Shown: positions 1 through 4,910, counted from the stretch's first letter. The stretch is 5,971 bases of DNA from Robiginitomaculum sp. (GCA_026993275.1 JALWUB010000248.1:1-5971), one strand, 5' to 3'. Translations and numbers: made by a program. The notes: a model not told the origin generated them from the letters alone.

Positions 1-581
1 TCTATCACTGGAGCGGGCCGCTGGCGGCCTCGGCACAGCTTGGCTTTGCCGCGGCTCTCGCGGTGACAGAAGCCCTGGAGGCGTGGCTGGGGCACAGGAC
101 CGCCCTGGCGATCAAATGGCCCAATGATGTGCTGGCTGGCCAGGCGAAGATGGCCGGCATCTTGCTGGAATCCGGTGCCGCGCCGGGCGGCGGGCACTGG
201 CTGGCGGTCGGCATTGGCATCAATATCGCCGCCGCGCCGGAAAACCTGCCCTATCCTGCCACGGCGCTGGCCGCGCATCTGGCGCGGGGAGAGGCCTTGC
301 CCGCGCCGCAGGCGGTTCTGGAGCCGCTGATCACCCGTTTCGAGGCCTGGCGGCAGCGCTTGCGCACGGATGGCTTTGCCCCCCTGCGCACCGCCTGGCT
401 GGCCCGCGCGCACGGTCTGGGCGCGCCCTTGCGGACCAGCACGGGCCAGGAGGGCATCTTCGAGGACCTGTCATCAACTGGCGCCCTGGTCTTGCGTCAG
501 CCGGACGGGCGGTCCATTGAAATTGGTGCAGGCGAGGTCTTTTTTGCCGTTAAGGAGAACCCCCATGCTGCTGGCCATTGA
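1..581 (+). CDS. birA: Biotin--[acetyl-CoA-carboxylase] ligase, 5' truncated by window edge
   Basis: Biotin protein ligase activates biotin to biotinyl-5'-AMP and transfers it to a lysine of biotin carboxyl carrier proteins in the cytoplasm. The frame is open from base 3 and gives 192 residues before TGA. The family core is clear: KWPNDVL at fragment residues 38-44, KMAGIL at 49-54 and VGIGIN at 69-74, which are the biotin/ATP pocket strands of the class. The C-terminal small SH3-like domain follows, with [14 protein letters not shown] near residues 151-164. The N-terminal part with the GRGRxGR-type glycine/arginine loop lies left of the window, so I cannot tell whether a DNA-binding HTH domain exists. 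Alphaproteobacterial versions usually lack one, so this is probably an enzyme without repressor function. The 3' end overlaps coaX by 17 bases and contains its ribosome binding site. Identity is firm. Confidence 0.93.
   Translation, partial: YHWSGPLAASAQLGFAAALAVTEALEAWLGHRTALAIKWPNDVLAGQAKMAGILLESGAAPGGGHWLAVGIGINIAAAPENLPYPATALAAHLARGEALPAPQAVLEPLITRFEAWRQRLRTDGFAPLRTAWLARAHGLGAPLRTSTGQEGIFEDLSSTGALVLRQPDGRSIEIGAGEVFFAVKENPHAAGH
551..557 (+). promoter_or_regulatory. Ribosome binding site of coaX
   Basis: TAAGGAG lies inside the last codons of birA, seven bases before the ATG at 565. It fixes the coaX start. The same frame is open further upstream (to about 370), but that stretch only shadows birA and the type III kinase fold begins at this ATG. 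Confidence 0.8.
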
Positions 582-1341
582 TTGCGGCAACACCAATGCG
601 CTGTTTGCCGTCCATGACGGCACCAAATGGCGGGCGCAATGGCGCACCGCCACCGACACCTCGCGCACCGCCGATGAATATGCGGTCTGGCTGCATCAAT
701 TGCTGGGCATGGAAAAGCTGGACCTTAACGACATCAATGCCTGCATCATCTCGACCGTGGTGCCGCAATCGCTGTTTCACATGCGCAATCTGGCGCGGCG
801 CTATCTGCACTGCGAGCCGATGGTGGTGGGCGAGGGCGATCTGGAGCTGGGCGTCACTGTGCGCCTGGACAATCCGCGCGAGGTCGGCGCCGACCGCCTG
901 GTCAATGCCTGTGGCGCGCGCACCTTTCTGCCCGGCGCCTTGCTGCTGGTCGATTCCGGCACGGCGACAACCTTTGACCTGGTCTCTTCCCAGGGCGAAT
1001 TTCTGGGCGGCGCCATCGCGCCGGGCATGTATCTGGCCCTGCAGGCCCTGCATGATGCCGCCGCCAAGCTGCCGCGCATTGCCATCGACAAGCCTGCGCA
1101 CACCATTGGCACCAACACCGTCGCGGCCATGCAGTCGGGCATTTTCTGGGGCTATGTGGGCCTGATCGACGGCCTTGTGCGGCGCATCAAGGCCGAATAT
1201 GACGAGCCCCTGACCGTGGTGGGCACGGGCGGCATTTCCCCGTTGTTTTCAGGCTCTTCGGAAACCATTGAACGCTTTGAGTCCGACCTGACCATTCGCG
1301 GGCTTCTGGATATCTACAATCGCAACCGGGGCCGGTCTTGA
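565..1341 (+). CDS. coaX: Type III pantothenate kinase
   Basis: CoaX phosphorylates pantothenate to 4'-phosphopantothenate with ATP, the first committed step of coenzyme A synthesis, in the cytoplasm. The 258-residue product matches the usual length of about 255-260. Visible motifs, in order: the N-terminal phosphate loop DCGNTN at residues 6-11; GADR at 108-111 with the catalytic aspartate D110; DSGTATT at 130-136, the second nucleotide-binding loop of the ASKHA fold; GGAIAPG at 148-154; and VGTGG at 219-223 near the C-terminus. Type III enzymes require a monovalent cation and resist CoA feedback, unlike CoaA. The ATG start is chosen because [11 protein letters not shown] is the canonical beginning and a strong TAAGGAG precedes it. 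The gene overlaps birA by 17 bases and rnj by 4, so coupled translation is likely. No key residue is missing. Confidence 0.97.
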   Translation: MLLAIDCGNTNALFAVHDGTKWRAQWRTATDTSRTADEYAVWLHQLLGMEKLDLNDINACIISTVVPQSLFHMRNLARRYLHCEPMVVGEGDLELGVTVRLDNPREVGADRLVNACGARTFLPGALLLVDSGTATTFDLVSSQGEFLGGAIAPGMYLALQALHDAAAKLPRIAIDKPAHTIGTNTVAAMQSGIFWGYVGLIDGLVRRIKAEYDEPLTVVGTGGISPLFSGSSETIERFESDLTIRGLLDIYNRNRGRS

Positions 1342-3017
1342 GCGCGTCTGCAACGGCGGACCGGCTTGTCTTCGTGCCGCTGGGCGGCTCGGGCGAGATC
1401 GGCATGAATCTCAACCTCTATGGCTATGGGCCACCGGGGCGCGAGAAATGGATCATTGTCGACCTTGGCGTCACCTTTGGCGATGCCACGACCCCCGGTG
1501 TCGAGGTCATCATGCCCGACCCGGCCTTCATCGCCGAACGCGCCGATGATCTTCTGGGCATTGTGCTGACCCATGCCCATGAGGACCATATGGGCGCTGT
1601 GGCGGCGCTGTGGCCCCGGCTGAAGGCCCCGGTCTATGCCACGCCATTTACCGCCTATCTGGTGCGTGACCGGCTCGAGGAGGCCGGACTGGCCGATCAG
1701 GTGGTGCTGCGCGAAGTGCCGCTGAACGGCCATGTCAGCCTGGGCCCGTTCGAGATTGATCTGGTCACCCTGACCCATTCCATTCCCGAACCCAATGGCC
1801 TCTTGATCGACACCCCGGCCGGGCTGGTCCTGCACACCGGCGACTGGAAGATCGACCCGGACCCGCTGATTGGCGAGGCCACCGATGCCCAGGCCCTGCG
1901 CAAGGCGGGCGAGCGCGGCATCCTCGCCATGGTGTGCGATTCCACCAATGTGCTGACCGAGGGCGAGGCCGGGTCCGAGCTTGGCGTGCGCGACGAGCTG
2001 ATCCGCCTTGTGGGCGAGCAGAGCGGCCGGGTGGCGATTGCCGCCTTTGCCTCCAATGTGGCGCGCCTGCAAAGCGCCGTGCAGGCGGCGGAGGCCAATG
2101 GCCGCAGCGTCTGCCTGGTCGGGCGCTCCATGCACCGCATGATTGGCGCCGCGCGCCATATCGGCCTGTTTGCCGATGCCAGGCCCTTCATTGACGAAGA
2201 GGAGGCCGCCCGGCTGCCCCGCGCCAGGGTGCTTTATCTGTGCACTGGCAGCCAGGGCGAGCCGCGTGCGGCGCTGTCGCGCATTGCCGCGGGCATGCAC
2301 CGCCATGTGAAGCTGAGCCCGGGCGATACGGTGCTGTTCTCCTCGCGGGTCATACCGGGCAATGAGAAAGCCATCTTTGCCTTGCAAAACCAGTTGGCCA
2401 GCCAGGGGGTTGCGGTGATTGGCGAAAAGGACCGGCACATCCATGTGTCCGGACACCCGTGCCGGGACGAATTGCGCCAGATGTATGCCTGGGCGCGCCC
2501 GCACATCGCCATTCCCGTGCATGGCGAACGCCGCCACCTCATCGCCCATGCCAGACTGGCGCGCGAGATGCAGGTGGCGCACGGCTTTGCGCCGCGCAAT
2601 GGCGACATGATCGCCCTGTCGCAAGACGGCGCCGAACTGGTGGACGAAGTCCCGGCCGGGCGGCTTTACCGCGATGGCAGTGTGCTGAGCCCGGCCGAGG
2701 GCGGCGCCTTGCGCGAGCGCAAGAAGCTGGCCTTTGGCGGCAGTGTCTCCATTGCCCTGGCGGTGAATCAGGCCGGTCAGGTGGTGTCCGGCCCGGAAGC
2801 CAATCTCTATGGCCTGCCCGAGCCGGAGCAGGGCTTTGATGCGGCCGTTGAAACCCTGTGCGAAGCGGCGCACAATGCGGTGCAGGCCATGCCCCGGCAT
2901 CTGCGCGGCGATGACCGGGCCATAGAGGACCTGGTGCTGCGCGCCGTGCGCCGGGCCGCCCCGCCGATCTGGGGCAAGCGCCCGCATGTGGACGTGATCG
3001 TGCTGCCGCTGGACTAG
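1338..3017 (+). CDS. rnj: Ribonuclease J (metallo-beta-lactamase / beta-CASP)
   Basis: RNase J is a zinc-dependent 5'-3' exonuclease and endonuclease of RNA decay and rRNA maturation; in alphaproteobacteria it coexists with RNase E and trims rRNA 5' ends. The 559-residue product fits the family. [11 protein letters not shown] (14-24) opens the metallo-beta-lactamase domain. HAHEDH (79-84), H147 in THSIPE and D169 in HTGDW are metal ligands. A beta-CASP insertion follows, with DSTN at 201-204 and CTGSQGEPR at 302-310. HVSGH (369-373) and H395 in PVHGE complete the active site. Ligand spacing matches my recollection of the Bacillus RNase J1 pattern with a constant offset. The start is TTG at 1338: the next ATG (1404) would remove the conserved N-terminal motif. 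TTG overlaps the coaX stop as TTGA, with only a weak G-run upstream, implying coupling. The TAG stop lies within a palindromic repeat. Confidence 0.96.
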   Translation: MSASATADRLVFVPLGGSGEIGMNLNLYGYGPPGREKWIIVDLGVTFGDATTPGVEVIMPDPAFIAERADDLLGIVLTHAHEDHMGAVAALWPRLKAPVYATPFTAYLVRDRLEEAGLADQVVLREVPLNGHVSLGPFEIDLVTLTHSIPEPNGLLIDTPAGLVLHTGDWKIDPDPLIGEATDAQALRKAGERGILAMVCDSTNVLTEGEAGSELGVRDELIRLVGEQSGRVAIAAFASNVARLQSAVQAAEANGRSVCLVGRSMHRMIGAARHIGLFADARPFIDEEEAARLPRARVLYLCTGSQGEPRAALSRIAAGMHRHVKLSPGDTVLFSSRVIPGNEKAIFALQNQLASQGVAVIGEKDRHIHVSGHPCRDELRQMYAWARPHIAIPVHGERRHLIAHARLAREMQVAHGFAPRNGDMIALSQDGAELVDEVPAGRLYRDGSVLSPAEGGALRERKKLAFGGSVSIALAVNQAGQVVSGPEANLYGLPEPEQGFDAAVETLCEAAHNAVQAMPRHLRGDDRAIEDLVLRAVRRAAPPIWGKRPHVDVIVLPLD

Positions 3018-3137
3018 AGCACTTCCCGAAAAAGCCTGTCCCGGACCCCGATCCGGGATGGGAACCGGTTTTCGGATAAGAAGTGCGACAATAGGATAGA
3101 GTCCAGTTTTGATTCTATCAAAACGTGAGGTACTCTA
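3015..3137. repeat. Composite palindromic repeat element between rnj and mce
   Basis: The whole rnj-mce gap reads as one element bounded by an imperfect inverted pair, TAGAGCAC (3015-3022) and GTACTCTA (3130-3137), 7 of 8 matching. Inside are three nested or adjacent dyads. First, GCACTTC plus CCGAAAA (3019-3032) pairs with TTTTCGG plus GAAGTGC (3069-3075, 3080-3086) with a four-base bulge. Second, a central 11-bp stem 3035-3045 with 3052-3062 has two G-U pairs and a CCCCGA loop. Third, an 8-bp hairpin lies at 3106-3124. The CCGAAAA ... GGTTTTCGGATAAG core resembles, from memory, a dispersed intergenic repeat common in Rhizobiales and related genomes. No T-run follows any stem, so it is not a classical terminator, although it could protect the rnj mRNA 3' end. 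Confidence 0.7.
3106..3124. repeat. Perfect 8-bp hairpin with CcrM-type GANTC site in the mce leader
   Basis: GTTTTGAT (3106-3113) and ATCAAAAC (3117-3124) form a perfect dyad around a TCT loop. A GATTC lies at 3111-3115 and a GAGTC just upstream at 3099-3103. Both fit GANTC, the target of the cell-cycle methylase CcrM in alphaproteobacteria. The dyad ends 23 bases before the mce ATG and is probably part of the repeat element rather than an operator. Confidence 0.55.
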
Positions 3138-3142
3138 GGGAG
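3137..3142 (+). promoter_or_regulatory. Ribosome binding site of mce
   Basis: AGGGAG lies five bases before the ATG at 3148. It starts at the last base of the palindromic element, so the mce initiation region sits directly against the repeat. Confidence 0.65.
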
Positions 3143-3147
3143 AAGAC

Positions 3148-3570
3148 ATGCAGATCGGCAGACTGAACCATATCGGCATTGCCACGCCGGATGTTGAGGC
3201 CGCGGCGCGCACCTGGGCGCAGCTTTATGGCGCCATCCGCGCCCATGACGCCTTTGACATGCCCAGGCAGGGTGTGCGGGTGAAATTCATCGACCTGCCC
3301 AACAGCCAGATCGAATTGCTGGAGCCCCTGGGCGAGGCCTCGCCGCTGACCGGGTTCTTGCAAAGGTTTCCGGCTGGCGGCCAGCACCATGTCTGTTTCG
3401 AGGTTGCCGACATTCTCGCCGCCCGTGACGCCATGGTTGAGCGCGGCGCCCGGGTGCTGGGCGATGGCGAGCCTTATATTGGCGCCCATGGCGTGCCGGT
3501 GATTTTTGTCCACCCCAAGGACACTGGCGGGGTGCTGGTGGAATTGATGCAGCAGCCGGAGGAGCACTGA
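3148..3570 (+). CDS. mce: Methylmalonyl-CoA epimerase (VOC superfamily)
   Basis: The enzyme interconverts (2S)- and (2R)-methylmalonyl-CoA, linking propionyl-CoA carboxylase to methylmalonyl-CoA mutase; in alphaproteobacteria it can also serve ethylmalonyl-CoA. The 140 residues cover two paired beta-alpha-beta-beta-beta modules. Metal ligands by family comparison are H8 in LNHIGIA, H81 in GGQHHVCFEV and E132 in GGVLVELMQ. IGAHGVPVIFVHPKD (111-125) is the strand and loop typical of bacterial and mitochondrial epimerases rather than other glyoxalase-like VOC proteins. Length is standard and the ATG has a good AGGGAG. It follows rnj after a 130-base gap filled by a palindromic repeat, so it may be a separate translational unit or read through from the upstream operon. 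The DUF1467 gene starts two bases after its stop. I see no convincing promoter of its own. Confidence 0.94.
   Translation: MQIGRLNHIGIATPDVEAAARTWAQLYGAIRAHDAFDMPRQGVRVKFIDLPNSQIELLEPLGEASPLTGFLQRFPAGGQHHVCFEVADILAARDAMVERGARVLGDGEPYIGAHGVPVIFVHPKDTGGVLVELMQQPEEH
3558..3564 (+). promoter_or_regulatory. Ribosome binding site of the DUF1467 gene
   Basis: GGAGGAG lies within the last codons of mce, eight bases before the ATG at 3573. It supports this start and tight coupling to mce. Confidence 0.75.
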
Positions 3571-3572
3571 CC

Positions 3573-3845
3573 ATGGGCATCGCCACAGGCATTGTCGCCT
3601 TCATCATCATCTGGTGGGCAACGCTGTTCGCCGTGCTGCCATTCTGGGTGCGCGGCCAGTGGGAGGAGGGCGCGGTTGACAATGGCTCCGAGCCTGGTGC
3701 CCCGGTGCAGCCGCATCTGTGGCGCAAATTCGCCATCACCACCCTCATCGCGGTGGGGCTTTGGGGCGTGGTGTATGTCATTATCACCTCGGGCGTGCTC
3801 GCTAGAATCCCGTTTGACTGGTTGTTTGGTGCGCCGCCACCCTGA
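3573..3845 (+). CDS. DUF1467 family small inner-membrane protein
   Basis: The 90-residue product has the layout of the DUF1467 family, whose function is unknown. A first membrane helix (about residues 5-25) contains the family-typical IIWWATLFAVLPF stretch. A short loop carries NGSEPGAPVQPHLWRKF (37-53), where GxEPGAP and the Arg-Lys pair are the recognisable signature. A second helix spans about 54-73, and the tail is short and proline-rich. There is no signal peptidase site or catalytic motif. The start is firm: GGAGGAG precedes it at good spacing and only two bases separate it from mce. In alphaproteobacteria this gene commonly sits between mce and proS; here proS is absent. Assignment to the family rests on remembered pattern similarity; no biochemical role should be inferred from it. 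Confidence 0.85.
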   Translation: MGIATGIVAFIIIWWATLFAVLPFWVRGQWEEGAVDNGSEPGAPVQPHLWRKFAITTLIAVGLWGVVYVIITSGVLARIPFDWLFGAPPP

Positions 3846-3890
3846 CGTAGGGAAATTTCTACCAAAGATACTCCATATCGCAGCAAATAT

Positions 3891-3919
3891 TGCACAAATG
3901 CACGATTGATTTTGCAAAA
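3891..3919. promoter_or_regulatory. AT-rich putative regulatory region with TGCA boxes
   Basis: Bases of roughly 3850-3935 are markedly AT-rich against GC-rich surroundings. Within them TGCA occurs three times (3891, 3899, 3913), including the direct repeat TGCAC (3891-3895, 3899-3903) and the perfect 10-bp palindrome TTTTGCAAAA at 3910-3919. The boxes lie about 60-90 bases upstream of the inferred start of the small RNA, a position suited to an activator. NtrC-type sites also use TGCA half-sites, but the spacing here does not match a standard site. This is an inference. Confidence 0.35.
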
Positions 3920-3943
3920 TTGGAATTATTTTCGTATCCCCCC

Positions 3944-3972
3944 TTGTGGTTTGGGGAATATGTCCGCATAAT
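3944..3972 (+). promoter_or_regulatory. Sigma-70-like promoter for the putative small RNA
   Basis: TTGTGG (3944-3949) and CATAAT (3967-3972) are separated by exactly 17 bases. The -10 matches the consensus at five of six positions; the -35 keeps TTG. Transcription would begin near 3979, which is precisely the first base of the 5' hairpin of the candidate RNA. A dyad-like TCCCC ... GGGGA flanks the -35. Confidence 0.6.
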
Positions 3973-3978
3973 CCGTCA

Positions 3979-4063
3979 ATCGGCGATGCTTGCTCGCTCG
4001 CTGATGATACTTGATGGCGTTTCCTAAACTTCGGCCGGGGCCTTGGCCCCAGCCGATTTTTTT
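3979..4063 (+). ncRNA. Putative small regulatory RNA, about 85 nt
   Basis: Between the promoter and a strong terminator lies a compact two-hairpin transcript. The 5' stem pairs ATCGGCGA (3979-3986) with TCGCTGAT (3998-4005), eight pairs including one G-U, with possible extra GC pairs in the loop. A mostly unpaired linker (about 4006-4030) contains TTTCCTAAAC, whose TTTCCT could pair with purine-rich ribosome binding sites. The terminator hairpin follows at 4031-4056 with seven T. No credible ORF occupies it. Size and plan resemble the alphaproteobacterial sRNA mmgR (formerly the suhB motif), but I cannot confirm this by covariance. No other terminator is visible after the DUF1467 gene, so it could also arise as the 3' UTR of the operon mRNA. 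Confidence 0.6.
4031..4063 (+). terminator. Rho-independent terminator
   Basis: TCGGC (4031-4035) pairs with GCCGA (4052-4056), and GGGGC (4037-4041) with GCCCC (4046-4050), with one C-A mismatch between the two stems and a CTTG loop. Seven T follow (4057-4063). The T-run is only on the plus strand, so it serves the small RNA and any readthrough from the upstream operon, not tyrS. Confidence 0.9.
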
Positions 4064-4225
4064 GTGCATTCACACGGATTTGGCCCCGCAAAAACCCTTT
4101 CCCGTTTTCCTGCGGGGATAACGGCGCTTTTCTTAGAATAGCGGAGCTGTTTGAGACTCTGTAAAGGGCTTTCAAGGGGTGTGTGGGGCGCGCACGGCGG
4201 CAATCCTTGCACCGCTGAAGAGGCG

Positions 4226-4245
4226 CAAGGCCTTATGGGGCCTTG
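4226..4245. repeat. Perfect 7-bp hairpin
   Basis: CAAGGCC (4226-4232) and GGCCTTG (4239-4245) pair around a TTATGG loop. No T-run follows on either strand, so it is not a typical terminator. An upstream CCTTGC (4205-4210) could compete for the left arm. Confidence 0.5.
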
Positions 4246-4354
4246 ATTCACAATCTCATTCGTCCGTGCAGAGCCGTCTTTTATGGCCCCGCACAGCCTG
4301 ATTATCCATCCCGGCGCTCTTGCGGGAACAGGTGCGGACTTATCCCCGCATGCC

Positions 4355-4374
4355 ATGGCCCGAAATGGCCCGAA
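4355..4374 (+). repeat. Exact tandem duplication of a 10-mer
   Basis: ATGGCCCGAA occurs twice in immediate succession, followed by the partial copy GTGGC. A further ATGGCCCGAT lies at 4441-4450. Confidence 0.85.
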
Positions 4375-4400
4375 GTGGCTTAGTTTATGGTTGGTTCTGG

Positions 4401-4420
4401 TTCGAAAGTGTTCGAAACTG
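4401..4420 (+). repeat. Near-exact tandem 10-mer
   Basis: TTCGAAAGTG is followed directly by TTCGAAACTG, nine of ten bases identical. Each copy carries the self-complementary TTCGAA, placing two such sites one helical turn apart on the same face. Confidence 0.8.
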
Positions 4421-4481
4421 GCCTGTGAATGGCCTGCCGCATGGCCCGATCGCGGCAAAAAACAGGACATGCAGGCCGTGC

Positions 4482-4514
4482 CCCCTCATGGTGAGCCTGT
4501 CGAACCATGAGGGG
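4482..4514. repeat. Palindromic repeat, family A copy 1
   Basis: CCCCTCATGGT (4482-4492) and ACCATGAGGGG (4504-4514) form a perfect 11-bp stem with the loop GAGCCTGTCGA. The GGTGAGCCTGTCGAA core resembles, from memory, dispersed REP-like palindromes frequent between genes in sphingomonads and Caulobacterales-type genomes. It lies between convergent transcription units. Confidence 0.8.
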
Positions 4515-4520
4515 CGGCCT

Positions 4521-4546
4521 TCACCCTTCGACTTCGCTCAGGGTGA
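4521..4546. repeat. Palindromic repeat, family A variant (CTTCGACTTCGCTCAG type)
   Basis: TCACCCT (4521-4527) pairs with AGGGTGA (4540-4546) around a TCGACTTCGCTC loop. It sits six bases after copy 1 and is a sister form with a different stem sequence but the same TCGA-type loop, in inverted orientation. Confidence 0.7.
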
Positions 4547-4587
4547 GGCGGGGATGAACCGGAAGAGACGGGCCATGCGGCATTTCT

Positions 4588-4622
4588 CCCTCTCCCCTGT
4601 GGGGAGAGGGTTGGGTGAGGGG
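4588..4622. repeat. Palindromic repeat, family B copy 1
   Basis: CCCTCTCCCC (4588-4597) and GGGGAGAGGG (4601-4610) form a perfect 10-bp stem with a TGT loop. It is followed by a TTGGGTGAGGGG tail (4611-4622). The tail defines the orientation of this copy. Confidence 0.8.
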
Positions 4623-4676
4623 GCGCAGGTTTGCAGGATTTGCCTCGGCCCAGGATTCACTTTTAGCCTCAGAATC

Positions 4677-4711
4677 CCCTCAACCTAGCCTTCTCCCCAA
4701 TGGGGAGAAGG
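4677..4711. repeat. Palindromic repeat, family B copy 2, inverted
   Basis: CCTTCTCCCC (4689-4698) and GGGGAGAAGG (4702-4711) form a perfect 10-bp stem with an AAT loop. The CCCCTCAACCTA head (4677-4688) is a diverged reverse complement of the tail of copy 1. The two copies therefore face each other across 54 bases, an arrangement like a bacterial interspersed mosaic element. Matched changes in both stem arms (CTCTCC to TTCTCC with GAGAG to GAGAA) keep the pairing. Confidence 0.75.
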
Positions 4712-4737
4712 GACTGACCACCGGCGAGAAGGGACTG
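4705..4737 (+). repeat. 12-bp direct repeat overlapping family B copy 2
   Basis: GAGAAGGGACTG occurs at 4705-4716 and again at 4726-4737, a period of 21 bases. The first copy overlaps the right arm of the B stem, which suggests local duplication at the edge of the palindrome. Confidence 0.75.
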
Positions 4738-4755
4738 CGCGCGGCATGCCCGGCA

Positions 4756-4788
4756 CCCCTCATGGTGAGCCTGTTGAAGGGTGAGGGG
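4756..4788. repeat. Hybrid palindromic repeat, family A copy 3
   Basis: The left 19 bases, CCCCTCATGGTGAGCCTGT (4756-4774), are identical to 4482-4500. The right arm reads GAAGGGTGAGGGG, with the GAAGGGTGAG of the other A variant instead of GAACCATGAG. Only the outer seven pairs (CCCCTCA/TGAGGGG) remain. It looks like a recombinant of two A subtypes. Confidence 0.7.
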
Positions 4789-4815
4789 CCCGCCCTTCCC
4801 GCCAGCACGGCCTTT

Positions 4816-4837
4816 CCTCCCCCGCAGGCGGGGGAGG
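4816..4837. repeat. Palindromic repeat, family C copy 1
   Basis: CCTCCCCCGC (4816-4825) and GCGGGGGAGG (4828-4837) form a perfect 10-bp inverted repeat around AG. A TGGGCGCGCAGCGCTCGGAG tail follows, typical of this GC-rich repeat type as I recall it from other alphaproteobacterial genomes. Confidence 0.78.
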
Positions 4838-4891
4838 TGGGCGCGCAGCGCTCGGAGGGGGCAGGCCATGGCCGGATTCCCCTTCGTCCAT

Positions 4892-4910
4892 TTCCCCCGC
4901 AGGCGGGGAA
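4892..4910. repeat. Palindromic repeat, family C copy 2, beyond the tyrS stop
   Basis: TTCCCCCGC (4892-4900) and GCGGGGAA (4903-4910) pair with a single extra C. It lies about 27-45 bases beyond the tyrS stop codon on the minus strand, so transcription of tyrS would run into it. It lacks a T-run and is at best a weak terminator or a 3'-end stabiliser. Confidence 0.7.

Larger units (their letters stand above)
4064..4481. other. Non-coding stretch with short dyads and tandem 10-mers
   Basis: I find no protein gene, tRNA or rRNA here; the open frames on either strand have no recognisable family motif or good ribosome binding site. What it holds: a 7-bp dyad CCCCGCA/TGCGGGG (4084-4090, 4111-4117) extended by AAAAC/GTTTT; overlapping stems around 4205-4245; four copies of CCCCGCA counting both strands; two exact tandem copies of ATGGCCCGAA (4355-4374); and two near-identical copies of TTCGAAAGTG (4401-4420). 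It may be a remnant of a lost gene, a regulatory region, or an unannotated RNA. Confidence 0.5.

Noticed and set aside
550..1101. A 183-codon minus-strand frame opposite coaX
   Set aside because: Shadow of coaX, whose motifs are all in the plus frame.
1314..2987. A 557-codon open frame on the minus strand opposite rnj
   Set aside because: It covers nearly all of a clearly functional gene. Its product is a low-information mix of Ala, Gly, His, Gln and Arg with no family motif. Long antisense frames are expected opposite GC-rich genes.
3109..3136. Possible promoter TTGATT-N16-TACTCT before mce
   Set aside because: The start would fall on the ribosome binding site, leaving almost no leader, and the -10 is weak; the bases belong to the repeat element.
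4394..4413. Possible LexA (SOS) site GTTC...GTTC
   Set aside because: The alphaproteobacterial LexA site needs seven bases between half-sites; the best pair here (4400 and 4410) has six, and no gene start follows.
4391..4425. Possible tRNA T-arm (GGTTCGAA)
   Set aside because: No matching acceptor, D or anticodon arm can be folded around it on either strand.
4024..4470. A 148-codon minus-strand frame in the non-coding stretch
   Set aside because: It crosses the plus-strand terminator, has no recognisable family pattern or ribosome binding site, and its composition is not convincing as protein.
4283..4688. Short plus-strand frames across the non-coding stretch and repeats
   Set aside because: They encode the palindromic repeats themselves and have no conserved motif.
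4482..4910. CRISPR array
   Set aside because: The repeats differ in sequence, are palindromic, vary in spacing and have no regular unique spacers.
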